Positions 26,462-35,782 of a stretch of DNA of 64,000 bases are shown piece after piece. The notes beneath the pieces were generated by a model. It ran no database searches and had not been told where the DNA came from. It saw only the letters and a list, made by a program, of their open reading frames with translations. A program made the position numbers and the translations under genes. Position 1 is the stretch's first letter. Each line of letters starts with the position of its first letter. Origin of the DNA: Cloacibacterium sp047601505 (GTDB taxonomy: Bacteria > Bacteroidota > Bacteroidia > Flavobacteriales > Weeksellaceae); the NCBI RefSeq assembly GCF_047601505.1, contig NZ_JASGJD010000001.1, positions 3,286,001 through 3,350,000 on the forward strand. The letters are read 5' to 3'.

Positions 26462-27418
26462 ATGAAAAAATATACTTACACAGAAAAAAAAGACACCAGA
26501 TCTGGTTTTGGTGCTGGCTTAGCTGAACTGGGAAGAACCAACCAAAATGTGGTGGCATTATGTGCAGATTTAATTGGCTCTCTTAAAATGGAGAAATTTA
26601 TTGAAGAAAATCCTAATCGTTTTTTCCAAATTGGTATTGCCGAAGCTAATATGATTGGTATTGCTGCGGGCTTAGCTACAGACGGAAAAATTCCTTTTAC
26701 TGGTACTTTTGCTAATTTTTCTACAGGCAGAGTTTACGACCAAATTCGTCAATCTGTAGCTTATTCTGATAAAAATGTGAAAATTTGCGCTTCTCACGCC
26801 GGTCTTACTTTGGGTGAAGACGGTGCTACTCACCAAATTTTAGAAGATATTGGATTAATGAAAATGCTTCCAGGGATGACGGTTATTAATACTTGTGATT
26901 ATAATCAAACCAAAGCAGCTACTATTGCTATTGCAGAGCATCACGGTCCGGTTTACTTGCGTTTCGGGAGACCTGTAATCCCAGTTTTCACAGATGAAAA
27001 TCAAAAATTTGAAATCGGAAAAGCTTGGATGGTAAACGAAGGAAAAGATGTAACGATTGTTGCTACAGGACACTTGGTTTGGGAAGCTATAAAAGCGGGA
27101 GAAATCTTAGAAGAACTGGGCATAGATGCGGAAATAATCAATATTCACACGATTAAACCTTTAGACAGAGATGCTATTCTAAATTCTGTAAAGAAAACGG
27201 GTTGTGTGGTTACTGCCGAAGAACATAATAAATTAGGTGGTTTAGGAGACAGTGTGGCTCAACTTTTAATTACAGAACTTCCTACTCCGCAAGAATATGT
27301 GGCGGTAAACGATAGCTTCGGAGAAAGTGGAACGCCTGAACAATTAATGGAAAAATACGGACTTAATGCGGATGCTATCGTAAAGGCTGTTAAAAAAGTT
27401 ATCGAAAGAAAAGAGTAA
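26462..27418 (+). CDS. Transketolase, C-terminal (pyrimidine-binding and C-terminal) subunit
   Basis: The 318-residue product supplies the pyrimidine-binding domain (GIAEANMIGIAAGLA, with the catalytic Glu in that block; TFANFSTGRVYDQIRQSVAYS) and the C-terminal domain (VTAEEHNKLGGLGDSVA). With the preceding gene it makes a full transketolase. It closes the plus-strand operon, and a hairpin follows at 27470-27494. Confidence 0.92.
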   Translation: MKKYTYTEKKDTRSGFGAGLAELGRTNQNVVALCADLIGSLKMEKFIEENPNRFFQIGIAEANMIGIAAGLATDGKIPFTGTFANFSTGRVYDQIRQSVAYSDKNVKICASHAGLTLGEDGATHQILEDIGLMKMLPGMTVINTCDYNQTKAATIAIAEHHGPVYLRFGRPVIPVFTDENQKFEIGKAWMVNEGKDVTIVATGHLVWEAIKAGEILEELGIDAEIINIHTIKPLDRDAILNSVKKTGCVVTAEEHNKLGGLGDSVAQLLITELPTPQEYVAVNDSFGESGTPEQLMEKYGLNADAIVKAVKKVIERKE

Positions 27419-27469
27419 GAAACAATAAAACTATTCATATTTTAAATCATTTATTATTATTTACCCTCA

Positions 27470-27494
27470 AAGCATCAGAAAACCAACTGATGCT
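27470..27494 (+). terminator. Hairpin after the plus-strand xylan operon
   Basis: AAGCATCAG (27470-27478) and CTGATGCTT (27486-27494) form a perfect 9-bp stem with a 7-base loop, 52 bases after the transketolase stop codon. A T-run is lacking, so termination may be inefficient. Confidence 0.6.
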
Positions 27495-27588
27495 TAAGCA
27501 TTTATAGCTAAAATACATATCTAATTCTAATGTATTATAACAAATTATTAGTTAAAGAGTATTTGAATAAAACTTAAATTTTAAAATC

Positions 27589-28323
27589 ATGAAAACAATA
27601 TTCTCTCATAAAAAAATATTCCACTTTTATTTTTTATTAATTTCCTTTTTTCTTGGAAGTCTAAAAATAAGCTCACAAATTTTTTGTATCGATAATAAAT
27701 CTGAGCAGATAACAGGAATAAAAGATGGTTACAGATATGAATTGTGGAACCAAAATTCACAAGGAACAGCTTGTATGACTATAGGAAATGAAGCATTATT
27801 TAGTGGTAATTGGAGCGGTGTTGAAAATTATTTAGCACGTAGAGGTTTAGAGTACAATCAAACAAAAAAACATCACGAAATTGGTGAATTTTATGCGCAT
27901 TACAACTGCAATTATAAACCTTCTAAAAAATCTGCAGGAAACTCTTATTTATCTGTTTACGGATGGACAATTGACCCTTTAATTGAATTTTATATTATTG
28001 AAAATTGGCAAAATTGGATACCTTCTATGGCAGATAGTGCACAACTGAAAGGAGAAATATATGTGAATGGGAGTTATTATGATATTTATGAAAATGTAAG
28101 AGTAAATCAACCTTCAATAAATGGAATTACTACATTCAAACAGTATTTCAGTATCCGAAGGAATAAACAAAGTAGTGGAGAAATAAATATCTCAAAACAT
28201 TTCGCCAAATGGGAAGAGCTAGGAATGGATATGGGAAAAATGCATGAAGTATCTTTTGTAGTAGAAGGATACCAAAATAGCGGTAAATTCAAATTTAAAA
28301 ATTTGAATTTATTTGTAAAATAA
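27589..28323 (+). CDS. GH11 endo-1,4-beta-xylanase
   Basis: The 244-residue product has a signal peptide and one GH11 beta-jelly-roll. The nucleophile Glu133 lies in PLIEFYIIENW (family form PLVEYYIVEN) and the acid/base Glu226 in VEGYQNSG (family form TEGYQSSG). The distance of 93 residues agrees with known enzymes. There is no lipobox and no T9SS tail, so it is probably periplasmic or released. It is the only compact GH11 xylanase here, complementing the two GH10 enzymes. It stands alone, after a hairpin, and converges on GH115. Confidence 0.9.
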   Translation: MKTIFSHKKIFHFYFLLISFFLGSLKISSQIFCIDNKSEQITGIKDGYRYELWNQNSQGTACMTIGNEALFSGNWSGVENYLARRGLEYNQTKKHHEIGEFYAHYNCNYKPSKKSAGNSYLSVYGWTIDPLIEFYIIENWQNWIPSMADSAQLKGEIYVNGSYYDIYENVRVNQPSINGITTFKQYFSIRRNKQSSGEINISKHFAKWEELGMDMGKMHEVSFVVEGYQNSGKFKFKNLNLFVK

Positions 28324-28324
28324 A

Positions 28325-28356
28325 AGAGAGATGTCTTATAAAAAGAACATCTCTCT
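28325..28356. terminator. Hairpin between convergent GH11 and GH115 genes
   Basis: AGAGAGATGT (28325-28334) and ACATCTCTCT (28347-28356) form a perfect 10-bp stem immediately after the GH11 stop. It can act for both convergent genes, although T-runs are short. Confidence 0.6.
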
Positions 28357-28388
28357 AAGTATGAAAAACACTTTAAATTGAGCAAAAA

Positions 28389-30914
28389 CTAATAAAATAA
28401 ATCACTCTCTGGCGCGCCCAGATAGCTTGGTTTAAGTCCACCTGTATCTATTAAAATCTTTTCTAAGACAATACCAGCTTCTAAAACTCTGAAACGCAAT
28501 GTGTGTTTACCAGATTGTGAAATATGATGTTTTGTGATAGATTTAATGATATGTTCTGATTGCCATCTTCCCAATTCACCTTTATAATGTCCATTAAAAT
28601 TGATAATTTGTGGACTTCCTCCATCAAAGGAAATTTCATATCGCAATCCTTTATTGTGATTATAATTTAAAGTGGGCGCTAAAAGCAGTTGAACTTCGAA
28701 CTCTCCTTTAGATTCAAAATTAATATCGTATTCTAAATAGATGTTTTCATTGGTATTAGGACCAGCACTTTGGGGAAAAGTAGTTACTCCAGATTTTGTT
28801 TTTCCAAAATCAGGAATCACTTCCCAATGAATTCGATCAGAATTATTCATTCTTGCGAAATTTTCAGCTTCTATAGAAATATAACCATCTTTTTCTTTAA
28901 ATACTTTTTCTTTGGAAGCATTATCATCATATATATAGGTTACCTCTGGCATTACGTTTTCTTTTCCATCAGCCCAACTTTTATATCCAATTTTCATTTG
29001 ATCCATCATGTGTATCCATTTTCCACCGGCAATCTCATTGTTGTATTTATGGTCTAGATATGCACTTCTTTCAAAACATTCTTTTACTCTGTCTGCATAG
29101 AAATTGGCTTGCAAATCTTTTTTCTTAGCAAATTCTCTATTTTTAGCAACTGCATAATACATTTCGTACAAATTACTACATGCATCAATAGGATAAAGAA
29201 CCAACTGATAATAAGCATCTTGATATTCAGCAGGAATACGTTCTTTCAAACGCAAAGCATCAACTGCCAAAGCTCTATAATCATTCAAAACAGTTTCAAA
29301 TTCATTGTAATTTTCAAGACTATAGGTTTTACTATCTAATGTTTCAGGAGTTACTCTTCGGTTGTATTTGGCGTAGAGATTAATCATTCTGGCAATTTCT
29401 TTAGCATATTTCTCACCAAACTGCTGTGCAGACCATTTTTCGGTGTATTCCAGAAGGTTTTTAGAGTTAAATTGTTTCGGATTCCATGCCATTTCTAAGA
29501 AAAAACTAATCGGGAATTCCATTGGTTTTAAATCGCCAACGTTTACTACCCAAAGTTGATCTACTTTATGCTCATAAGAAAGATTCATTTGCTCCCAAAC
29601 TCTCTGTATTGGGCTAATATTAATCCATTTAGAATTTCTAGGCCCTCCTACATAATCAAAATGATAATACATACCATAACCTCCTTTATGCAAAGGTTTT
29701 GTAAGATCCGGTAATTTTCTCACATTTCCCCAATTATCATCACAAAACAACAAAATGACATCATCCGGAACCCTCATTCCTTTATCATAATAATCCTGAA
29801 CTTCTTTATACAATGCCCAAACCTGAGGCGTTTTTTCCGCTTTTTTACCCGTAACTTCTTCTAAAATTTTTCTTTGATCTTTTACTATATTTTCTAGCAA
29901 AGCAATGTTGGTTCCTTCTCCCATTGCTTCATCACCATCACCACGCATTCCTACAGTTACTAATTTTTCCCAATTTTTACTTCTTTCAATTCCAGATTTC
30001 CAGAATTCTTGCAAAACTTTTTGATTTTTAGAATAATCCCAAACATTTGGCAGATTATTTTTCTTAATATATCTGTGCCAATCTTCCTGTGCTTGCGCCA
30101 TTGGTTCGTGGTGAGAAGTTCCCATTATAATACCCATTTCATTAGCCAATGGTCCGCTCAAAACATCATTATCATAAAAAGCTTTTCCCCACATTGCAGG
30201 CCAAATGTAATTGCCTTTCATACGTAAAATCAACTCAAAAACTTTCTCATAAAATTTAGAATTTACTCCGCCAAAAGTAGCTCTAGCCCAACCTCCTAAT
30301 GAAGGCTCTTCGTCATTTAAGAAAATTCCTCGGTATTTTACTGCAGGTTCTCCATCAGTATAAATTCCTTTCTTGAAATAAATATTTTCTTTTGCTTTCA
30401 AAGGAACGTCTGCCATATAATACCACGGCGAAACACCAATTTGTTGTGACATTTCATAAATTCCGTAAATAGTACCTCTTTTGTCGCTTCCTGCAATCAC
30501 AATCGCTTCAGAAACTCCTGAAAAAGGATTGCTGATATTTTGGATGATAAATTTTTCGTTTTTACCTGTTAAAGCTTTTCCGTCAATTTTTTTCTGCTTA
30601 ATCAAATCATCTATCACAGATTTTGTTCCTACAGTTCCTATAATAATCAAAGGTGAATTGACTCCTGAAATTTGATTCAAAATCGTTGGTTGATTTTCTG
30701 TAACTTTCAGAAAATCAGATTGCAAGATTTTCACCGCTCTTAAAATTCCATTATCAATTCCAGAATTGGTAAAAATAGAGAGATTAACTGATTTTTCTTT
30801 TAAAACAATAGTTTCTGAATTTTTTTCTGTAATAATAAATGATTGCACCGCTTTCAATTTGAAAACACAAAAAACAAATATTAAAGTAAAAAATATTTTA
30901 CAGTGGCTTTTCAT
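28389..30914 (-). CDS. GH115 xylan alpha-1,2-glucuronidase
   Basis: The 841-residue product has a signal peptide and the GH115 arrangement: an N-terminal domain with DKRGTIYGIYEMSQQIGVSPWYYMADVP, a catalytic barrel containing GIFLNDEEPSLGGWARATFGG, MKGNYIWPAMWG and GTSHHEPM, and a C-terminal beta-rich domain. Unlike GH67, GH115 enzymes remove (methyl)glucuronic acid from internal as well as terminal xylose, so it can act on polymeric or long xylan fragments. It is on its own transcript, downstream of the terminator at 30995-31025. Confidence 0.92.
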   Translation of the reverse strand: MKSHCKIFFTLIFVFCVFKLKAVQSFIITEKNSETIVLKEKSVNLSIFTNSGIDNGILRAVKILQSDFLKVTENQPTILNQISGVNSPLIIIGTVGTKSVIDDLIKQKKIDGKALTGKNEKFIIQNISNPFSGVSEAIVIAGSDKRGTIYGIYEMSQQIGVSPWYYMADVPLKAKENIYFKKGIYTDGEPAVKYRGIFLNDEEPSLGGWARATFGGVNSKFYEKVFELILRMKGNYIWPAMWGKAFYDNDVLSGPLANEMGIIMGTSHHEPMAQAQEDWHRYIKKNNLPNVWDYSKNQKVLQEFWKSGIERSKNWEKLVTVGMRGDGDEAMGEGTNIALLENIVKDQRKILEEVTGKKAEKTPQVWALYKEVQDYYDKGMRVPDDVILLFCDDNWGNVRKLPDLTKPLHKGGYGMYYHFDYVGGPRNSKWINISPIQRVWEQMNLSYEHKVDQLWVVNVGDLKPMEFPISFFLEMAWNPKQFNSKNLLEYTEKWSAQQFGEKYAKEIARMINLYAKYNRRVTPETLDSKTYSLENYNEFETVLNDYRALAVDALRLKERIPAEYQDAYYQLVLYPIDACSNLYEMYYAVAKNREFAKKKDLQANFYADRVKECFERSAYLDHKYNNEIAGGKWIHMMDQMKIGYKSWADGKENVMPEVTYIYDDNASKEKVFKEKDGYISIEAENFARMNNSDRIHWEVIPDFGKTKSGVTTFPQSAGPNTNENIYLEYDINFESKGEFEVQLLLAPTLNYNHNKGLRYEISFDGGSPQIINFNGHYKGELGRWQSEHIIKSITKHHISQSGKHTLRFRVLEAGIVLEKILIDTGGLKPSYLGAPESDLFY

Positions 30915-30994
30915 AATGATAATGTATTACAATTAAAAAAAAATTTAACCCAAATTACGTATTAGTTTTCTTGTAGTAGAATTAATGAAAAATT

Positions 30995-31025
30995 AAAAAA
31001 GAGCTTTATTAGATATAAAGCCCTT
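30995..31025 (-). terminator. Terminator of the xylB-susCD operon
   Basis: On the minus strand GGGCTTTAT (31023-31015) pairs with ATAAAGCTC (31009-31001), with one G-T pair, followed by a run of Ts. It lies 65 bases past the stop of the T9SS carbohydrate-binding protein gene. Confidence 0.8.
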
Positions 31026-31089
31026 AGCCTATTAAATATTGTTATGTGTGAAAAAATAGTACTTCATAATTTCAAAGTATAATAATTAA

Positions 31090-31878
31090 TTAGTTTTTAA
31101 TAAATTTAAAAGATTTTCCTAAATCTGTTGTCAAAATATAATTTCCTTTTGGTAATACGGATACATTTATAGTTTTGGCAGCATTAGTAGTAAAGACTTT
31201 TTTACCACTTAAATCATAAATACTTATTGTTTTTGCATCAGAAAACATTGCTACATCAAGATTAAGCACATCTTTTGCAGGATTAGGATAAATAGCTTTA
31301 TTATTTTTTTGATTTTTAGTATCATCAATTCCTAAAGATGAAGTTTCATATAAAACAACATCATCAATATAATAAGTACCCACTGCAGATTTTCCAAATT
31401 CTAGATAAGGTTTATATTTAGTGGCATTACCTGTAAAAACAAAAGAATATAACGTCCAATCTCCTTGTGTTATCGCAACATCAGCGCTCCAAAGAGACGA
31501 GCCTGAATTTGAAATTCTAACTGTACCACCACCATTGGTTGTTTTCATCCAAAATCTTAGCGTATATGATGTGCCATTAGCTACAGTAGGATATGTAGCA
31601 GCAGACTCACTATAAGAACTAGCAACTTGTATCCTCCATTGATCTGCTGTAGCCGTCACAACATTTAGCTGGTAAGCTGCACCACCACCATGTTTTTCAG
31701 TATTTTGCCAAACAAAATTTGCTGAAGCACCACTACCAACCCCCAAAAACCACCAATATGCATTAGTAGGAGAACCTCCTTCAAAGTCAAAATTACCTGC
31801 AGATGGTAATAAATTGGTTTGCGCCTGAAATGAATTGGCAGCAAACGCTAATACTAAAGATAATAAAATTTTTTTCAT
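31090..31878 (-). CDS. Carbohydrate-binding protein with type IX secretion sorting domain
   Basis: The 262-residue product has a signal peptide, a CBM4/9-like beta-sandwich (about residues 22-180, with WWFLGVGSGASANFVW and FWMKTTNGGGTVRIS), and a C-terminal T9SS type A sorting domain (IYPNPAKDVLNLDV then ISIYDLSGKKVF and LPKGNYIL). No catalytic domain is present. It should be exported through the type IX system and attached to the surface or released as a non-catalytic xylan binder. It is the last gene of the susCD operon, after a hairpin at 31905-31933. Confidence 0.82.
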   Translation of the reverse strand: MKKILLSLVLAFAANSFQAQTNLLPSAGNFDFEGGSPTNAYWWFLGVGSGASANFVWQNTEKHGGGAAYQLNVVTATADQWRIQVASSYSESAATYPTVANGTSYTLRFWMKTTNGGGTVRISNSGSSLWSADVAITQGDWTLYSFVFTGNATKYKPYLEFGKSAVGTYYIDDVVLYETSSLGIDDTKNQKNNKAIYPNPAKDVLNLDVAMFSDAKTISIYDLSGKKVFTTNAAKTINVSVLPKGNYILTTDLGKSFKFIKN

Positions 31879-31904
31879 AAGATATTTATTTAATTGAGTT
31901 AATA

Positions 31905-31933
31905 AAGGTAAGGGGTTTAGAAGCCCTTACCTT
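31905..31933 (-). terminator. Intercistronic hairpin after the second GH10 gene
   Basis: AAGGTAAGGG (31905-31914) and CCCTTACCTT (31924-31933) form a perfect 10-bp stem with a 9-base loop. On the minus strand it is followed by TTTATTAA, so it may end a fraction of transcripts, or protect upstream mRNA, before the T9SS gene. Confidence 0.6.
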
Positions 31934-31944
31934 GTTGTGTTGTT

Positions 31945-33048
31945 TTATTGCTGTAATGCTTCTATCACTCCTTGATGAGCGAGTTTATACTCATATCCAT
32001 CTCCGAATAACAATGGATAATCTGTATATCCACTTCCATTAGTTTTTAGCCAACTATCTACATCTCTCATTCCCCAAATGGTAATTCCGAATCTTTTTGC
32101 TGCAGGAACTTTGGTTTTATAAATACTTATAACCTCTTTGTATTTATTCTTTTGAGCAATTGCAGTAGCATAATCATAAGAAGATACAGAACCTGTAGGA
32201 TTTACTAAAACATCTAATTCTGAAAAGTGAATTAATTTACCTGTAGCTACAACATTATCCATTATAGTATTAAGAACTGTAGCAGAAGGTGTTGTAATGG
32301 AAATGTGCATCTGCAATCCAATTCCATCAATTAAACTTGAATTAGCATTAACCATGGAAACTACTGCATTAGCTTTAGTAACATTACTTTCTAGATTAAA
32401 ATCATTATAGAATAATTTTGCTGTAGGGTCTGCAGCTCTAGCCCACTGGAAAATCTTTGTAATATAATTACTACCTAATCTTTGAGAAAAAATAGTACTC
32501 CTGAGGCTACCATCTTCATTGAAAGCTTCGTTTACCACGTCCCAAGAAGCTACTTTTCCTTTATAATGTGTTACCACATCTGTAACATAAGTCTTAATAG
32601 CAGTTTCGAACTCTGCATTGGTACCTGTAAAATTGGTAACCCAAGTTGGGACTTGTTGGTGCCAAATAAGTACATGCCCATGCACTCTCATAGCATTAGT
32701 TTGAGCAAAATCTACAATTGCATCTCCAGGCACCCAATTATAAGTACCTTGTGAGGGAGAATGAGTAGAGAATTTCATTTCATTGCCTGCAGTAACACTA
32801 TTGAATTCTTTTTTTGCAATTGTGGCAAAATTAGTACTGCTCGCTTGGTTTTGAGACATTGCTATTCCTATAGGAAAAGATGATACGTCTTTCATTGCTT
32901 TAGTAGGCGTGTAATATACAGATGTGCTAGGAGTTCCACCTCCTGTATCTGTTTGATTACCTGTCCCTAACTTCACTGTTATATCTCTATCTTCATTACA
33001 ACTTAATAAAATAAGTGATGAAATTAATATTGTTGTTAACTTTTTCAT
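31945..33048 (-). CDS. GH10 endo-1,4-beta-xylanase lipoprotein, susCD-linked
   Basis: The 367-residue product has a lipoprotein signal ending at Cys17 (LLSC), then an acidic stretch (NEDRD) like the surface-export signal of Bacteroidota lipoproteins, a Gly/Thr linker, and a GH10 barrel. The acid/base Glu174 is in WDVVNEA and the nucleophile Glu277 is in FSELDV. It is most likely surface-exposed and makes the oligosaccharides captured by SusD. Its start overlaps the stop of the upstream glycan-binding gene by four bases (ATGA), which indicates translational coupling. Confidence 0.93.
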   Translation of the reverse strand: MKKLTTILISSLILLSCNEDRDITVKLGTGNQTDTGGGTPSTSVYYTPTKAMKDVSSFPIGIAMSQNQASSTNFATIAKKEFNSVTAGNEMKFSTHSPSQGTYNWVPGDAIVDFAQTNAMRVHGHVLIWHQQVPTWVTNFTGTNAEFETAIKTYVTDVVTHYKGKVASWDVVNEAFNEDGSLRSTIFSQRLGSNYITKIFQWARAADPTAKLFYNDFNLESNVTKANAVVSMVNANSSLIDGIGLQMHISITTPSATVLNTIMDNVVATGKLIHFSELDVLVNPTGSVSSYDYATAIAQKNKYKEVISIYKTKVPAAKRFGITIWGMRDVDSWLKTNGSGYTDYPLLFGDGYEYKLAHQGVIEALQQ

Positions 33049-34160
33049 AATTGAATGAATCTTAAATTATCAATATTGATTTGTGCACCAAGTGTTGCTG
33101 ATGTCATTATTTTAATTTGGTTTATTAATGCTGGTGTTGGAATTTGAGTAGCTCCTACAGAAGATGGGTCTCCGTTGTATTGCCATCCAATATCTTTATT
33201 AAGTCTGATGATAACTGTTTTCCAGCCAGCAGCAGCTTTCACATTATAGGTATAAAAATTGCCATTAGATTGATTAAATCTAATAAATGTTCCTTCTGGG
33301 GAACCATTGGTATTAATATCTGCTACAAAAATTACATCTGCTGCAGTACCAGATAAACCAAAAGTAGAGGCTATCGCATTAGTTTCATTACCTGCCCCCC
33401 AAGAAGTCCCGTTAGAAGTGATTTTATAATAACTTCCCGAAATTGGTGTAGGAGAAGGCCCACTAAGAATACCTGTTTGATCTGTAACATAAGCATTATA
33501 AGCTCCCGTCCAAGAAAGACCTGTAAACCTTGTGCCATCCCAATTCTCTACCATTATTTCTTTTCCAATAAAAAACAGTGATGGGCTTATTGCAGTTCCT
33601 TTATCAGTTTCAACAGAAATATACCCATATCCGTTACTTACACCAGAAGGAACATTAAATTTGATAGAAGATTGATCAGCAGATACTGTATAAGAACCTA
33701 TTGGAATCTCCACATTACCAAGCATTACTTTTTTCACACCTACAAAAGCACTTCCTTTTACAGTAATAGCTGTTCCAACAGGCGCTGACCCTGGATTTAC
33801 ACTAGATATAATTGGTGCGCCAGGAATAATATGATAATCACTAATTGTATATCTTTTTCCGTCTGCTTCTACTAAAACAATATCTTTATAGCCTGCAAGT
33901 GCATTTGCTGGTAAATTAAACTCTAGTAGATTATCTGTTTGAGAAAACGGTAAAGAGATATAAGGATCTGCTTCTATTAAGACATGCAGTACTTTATTTA
34001 ATCCGCTTCCTTTTATGGCAATATGGTCTCCCGCTAAAGCTTCTCCTGGTGATATAGAATCTACCACAACAGAAATTTTATTATCATCGTTCTCTCTACA
34101 TCCTACAAAAAATAAAGGTGTAATAAAAAAAACAATAAGGTATTTTATTAAAATTTTCAT
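33045..34160 (-). CDS. Surface glycan-binding lipoprotein with IPT/TIG domains
   Basis: The 371-residue product is a lipoprotein (FFVGC, then RENDDN) with two IPT/TIG-type immunoglobulin domains (about residues 32-112 and 115-195, each starting with a Pro-Gly-x-Ala loop) and a C-terminal beta-sandwich (about 200-371) that probably holds the glycan site. Position directly after susD and before a xylanase is typical for the second surface glycan-binding protein of xylan loci. Xylan binding is by context. Confidence 0.82.
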   Translation of the reverse strand: MKILIKYLIVFFITPLFFVGCRENDDNKISVVVDSISPGEALAGDHIAIKGSGLNKVLHVLIEADPYISLPFSQTDNLLEFNLPANALAGYKDIVLVEADGKRYTISDYHIIPGAPIISSVNPGSAPVGTAITVKGSAFVGVKKVMLGNVEIPIGSYTVSADQSSIKFNVPSGVSNGYGYISVETDKGTAISPSLFFIGKEIMVENWDGTRFTGLSWTGAYNAYVTDQTGILSGPSPTPISGSYYKITSNGTSWGAGNETNAIASTFGLSGTAADVIFVADINTNGSPEGTFIRFNQSNGNFYTYNVKAAAGWKTVIIRLNKDIGWQYNGDPSSVGATQIPTPALINQIKIMTSATLGAQINIDNLRFIQL

Positions 34161-34176
34161 AATGACAAATTATTTA

Positions 34177-35763
34177 TTAGTTATATCCTTCATTTTGAGG
34201 GAAATTCGTAAGTTGTACAAATGACCTTGGTATTGGCCATCTTACGTGGTAGGGTTGTATATTAACTCCTGCAGTAGGGTTGTATAGTTTTACTCTATCC
34301 ACCAAAAGGTTTAGTCTTTTTAGTATTTCCCATCTTTTGCCTTCTTGCCCTAGTTCTCTTGCCTGTTCTTCCAGAAGTAAATCTTGATTAATGAATGTAA
34401 AGTTGTGGGTAGAATTACCATAAGCTCTTTCTCTTAATTTATTGATGTATTGCAGTGCCAATGCATTGTTACCACTCCTCATATATCCTTCTGCTGCTAC
34501 TAGATAAGTTTCTGCCAAACGAAACTCTACCACCTCTTTTAAACCATAAGCATCTCCTATTGTTCTGCCTAGAGTTGCACCTTCTGCGTATTTCCAAGTG
34601 GTTGGGGTGATGGCTTCTGCGCCATATCCTGAGGCTGCACCTACATTTGCTGTGGTTATAGCGTCTCCAAGGCTTACACCTGCTGGTAATTTTTCGGGTA
34701 CATCGGGAGTACCACCATCAAAATGCCATACTGTTTTGTGCCAAGCGGCTAATCTTCCATCTCCTGTTTGAAACAATGTCCAATAATAAGCGTTTGGATG
34801 TAACCTTGCCCATGGTCTTCCTCCTTGTTCAAAAGTTCTACCTACCCCTTCTACTCTATCATAAAGAGGGATATATTGTTGTGCTGTTCTGGCGGCAGTT
34901 GGTTCTCCATTCACGCCTGGTTCTGCTTTTGTAAATTGCCATGCTAATAAAATTTCTTTATTGCCTTGAAAATTTTCACTAAAAACCTGATTTAATGCCA
35001 CTAAACTATGATTACCAGATTCTATAACATTTTTGGCCGTTTCTGCTGCTTCTGCGTTTTTGCCTAACCATAGATATGTTTTTGCTAGCAAATGCCCTGC
35101 CGTATCTTGGGTTAGTTTACCATTTTTAGCAGCTGTAGTTGGCAATAATCCTTTAGCTTTTACCAAATCACTTTCTATCAAAGCCCAGATAGCTGCTTTA
35201 TCACCTGGTTTTACGGTAAAATCTGAAGCATTAGGATTTGGAGGAGTATCAACCAGCGGAATATTGTCATATTGCACTATAAGATTATAGTGAAAATAAG
35301 CTCTGAAAAAATAGGCTTCTCCTTTTACTACATTTATTCTTGCCACTTGTGATGCATTATTGGGATTTACACCTGGAGCATTGTCAATATTAGCTAAAAT
35401 GGTATTACACAAATTCAATCCTCCCAAGTAAGAGTTCCAAATTCTGGTAGTTGTTCCCAAATTTGAATTGAATACGCCATTTAATCTGGCTTGTGCCGAA
35501 ACATCTGAATCATCGTTTACTAAAATACCTCCTTTTATCAAATCATCGTTGGCATTTTTATACATACAATCCGAATTAGACTGGTATGGATCTCTTGCGG
35601 CTCTATATGCACCAATGATACTTCCTTCGTATCCTTCTAAAGTTCCCAAAGCTACTTCTATGGTTCCTACTCCATTTGGTTCTAAATCTACTGTATCATT
35701 ACAACTTGTTAATCCTAAAAAGGGAAGACTTGCAATTAATATACTGTATTTTAAAAATTTCAT
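34177..35763 (-). CDS. susD: SusD/RagB-family glycan-capture lipoprotein
   Basis: The 528-residue product has a lipoprotein signal (LGLTSC) and the helical TPR-rich SusD fold, with the standard C-terminal block LLEEQARELGQEGKRWEILKR and a terminal AFxxNxGY-like FPQNEGYN. SusD forms the lid over the SusC channel and holds xylo-oligosaccharides for import. Its start lies 19 bases past the susC stop. The symbol is used in the general family sense. Confidence 0.93.
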   Translation of the reverse strand: MKFLKYSILIASLPFLGLTSCNDTVDLEPNGVGTIEVALGTLEGYEGSIIGAYRAARDPYQSNSDCMYKNANDDLIKGGILVNDDSDVSAQARLNGVFNSNLGTTTRIWNSYLGGLNLCNTILANIDNAPGVNPNNASQVARINVVKGEAYFFRAYFHYNLIVQYDNIPLVDTPPNPNASDFTVKPGDKAAIWALIESDLVKAKGLLPTTAAKNGKLTQDTAGHLLAKTYLWLGKNAEAAETAKNVIESGNHSLVALNQVFSENFQGNKEILLAWQFTKAEPGVNGEPTAARTAQQYIPLYDRVEGVGRTFEQGGRPWARLHPNAYYWTLFQTGDGRLAAWHKTVWHFDGGTPDVPEKLPAGVSLGDAITTANVGAASGYGAEAITPTTWKYAEGATLGRTIGDAYGLKEVVEFRLAETYLVAAEGYMRSGNNALALQYINKLRERAYGNSTHNFTFINQDLLLEEQARELGQEGKRWEILKRLNLLVDRVKLYNPTAGVNIQPYHVRWPIPRSFVQLTNFPQNEGYN

Positions 35764-35782
35764 AATAATTAATATTTTATGG

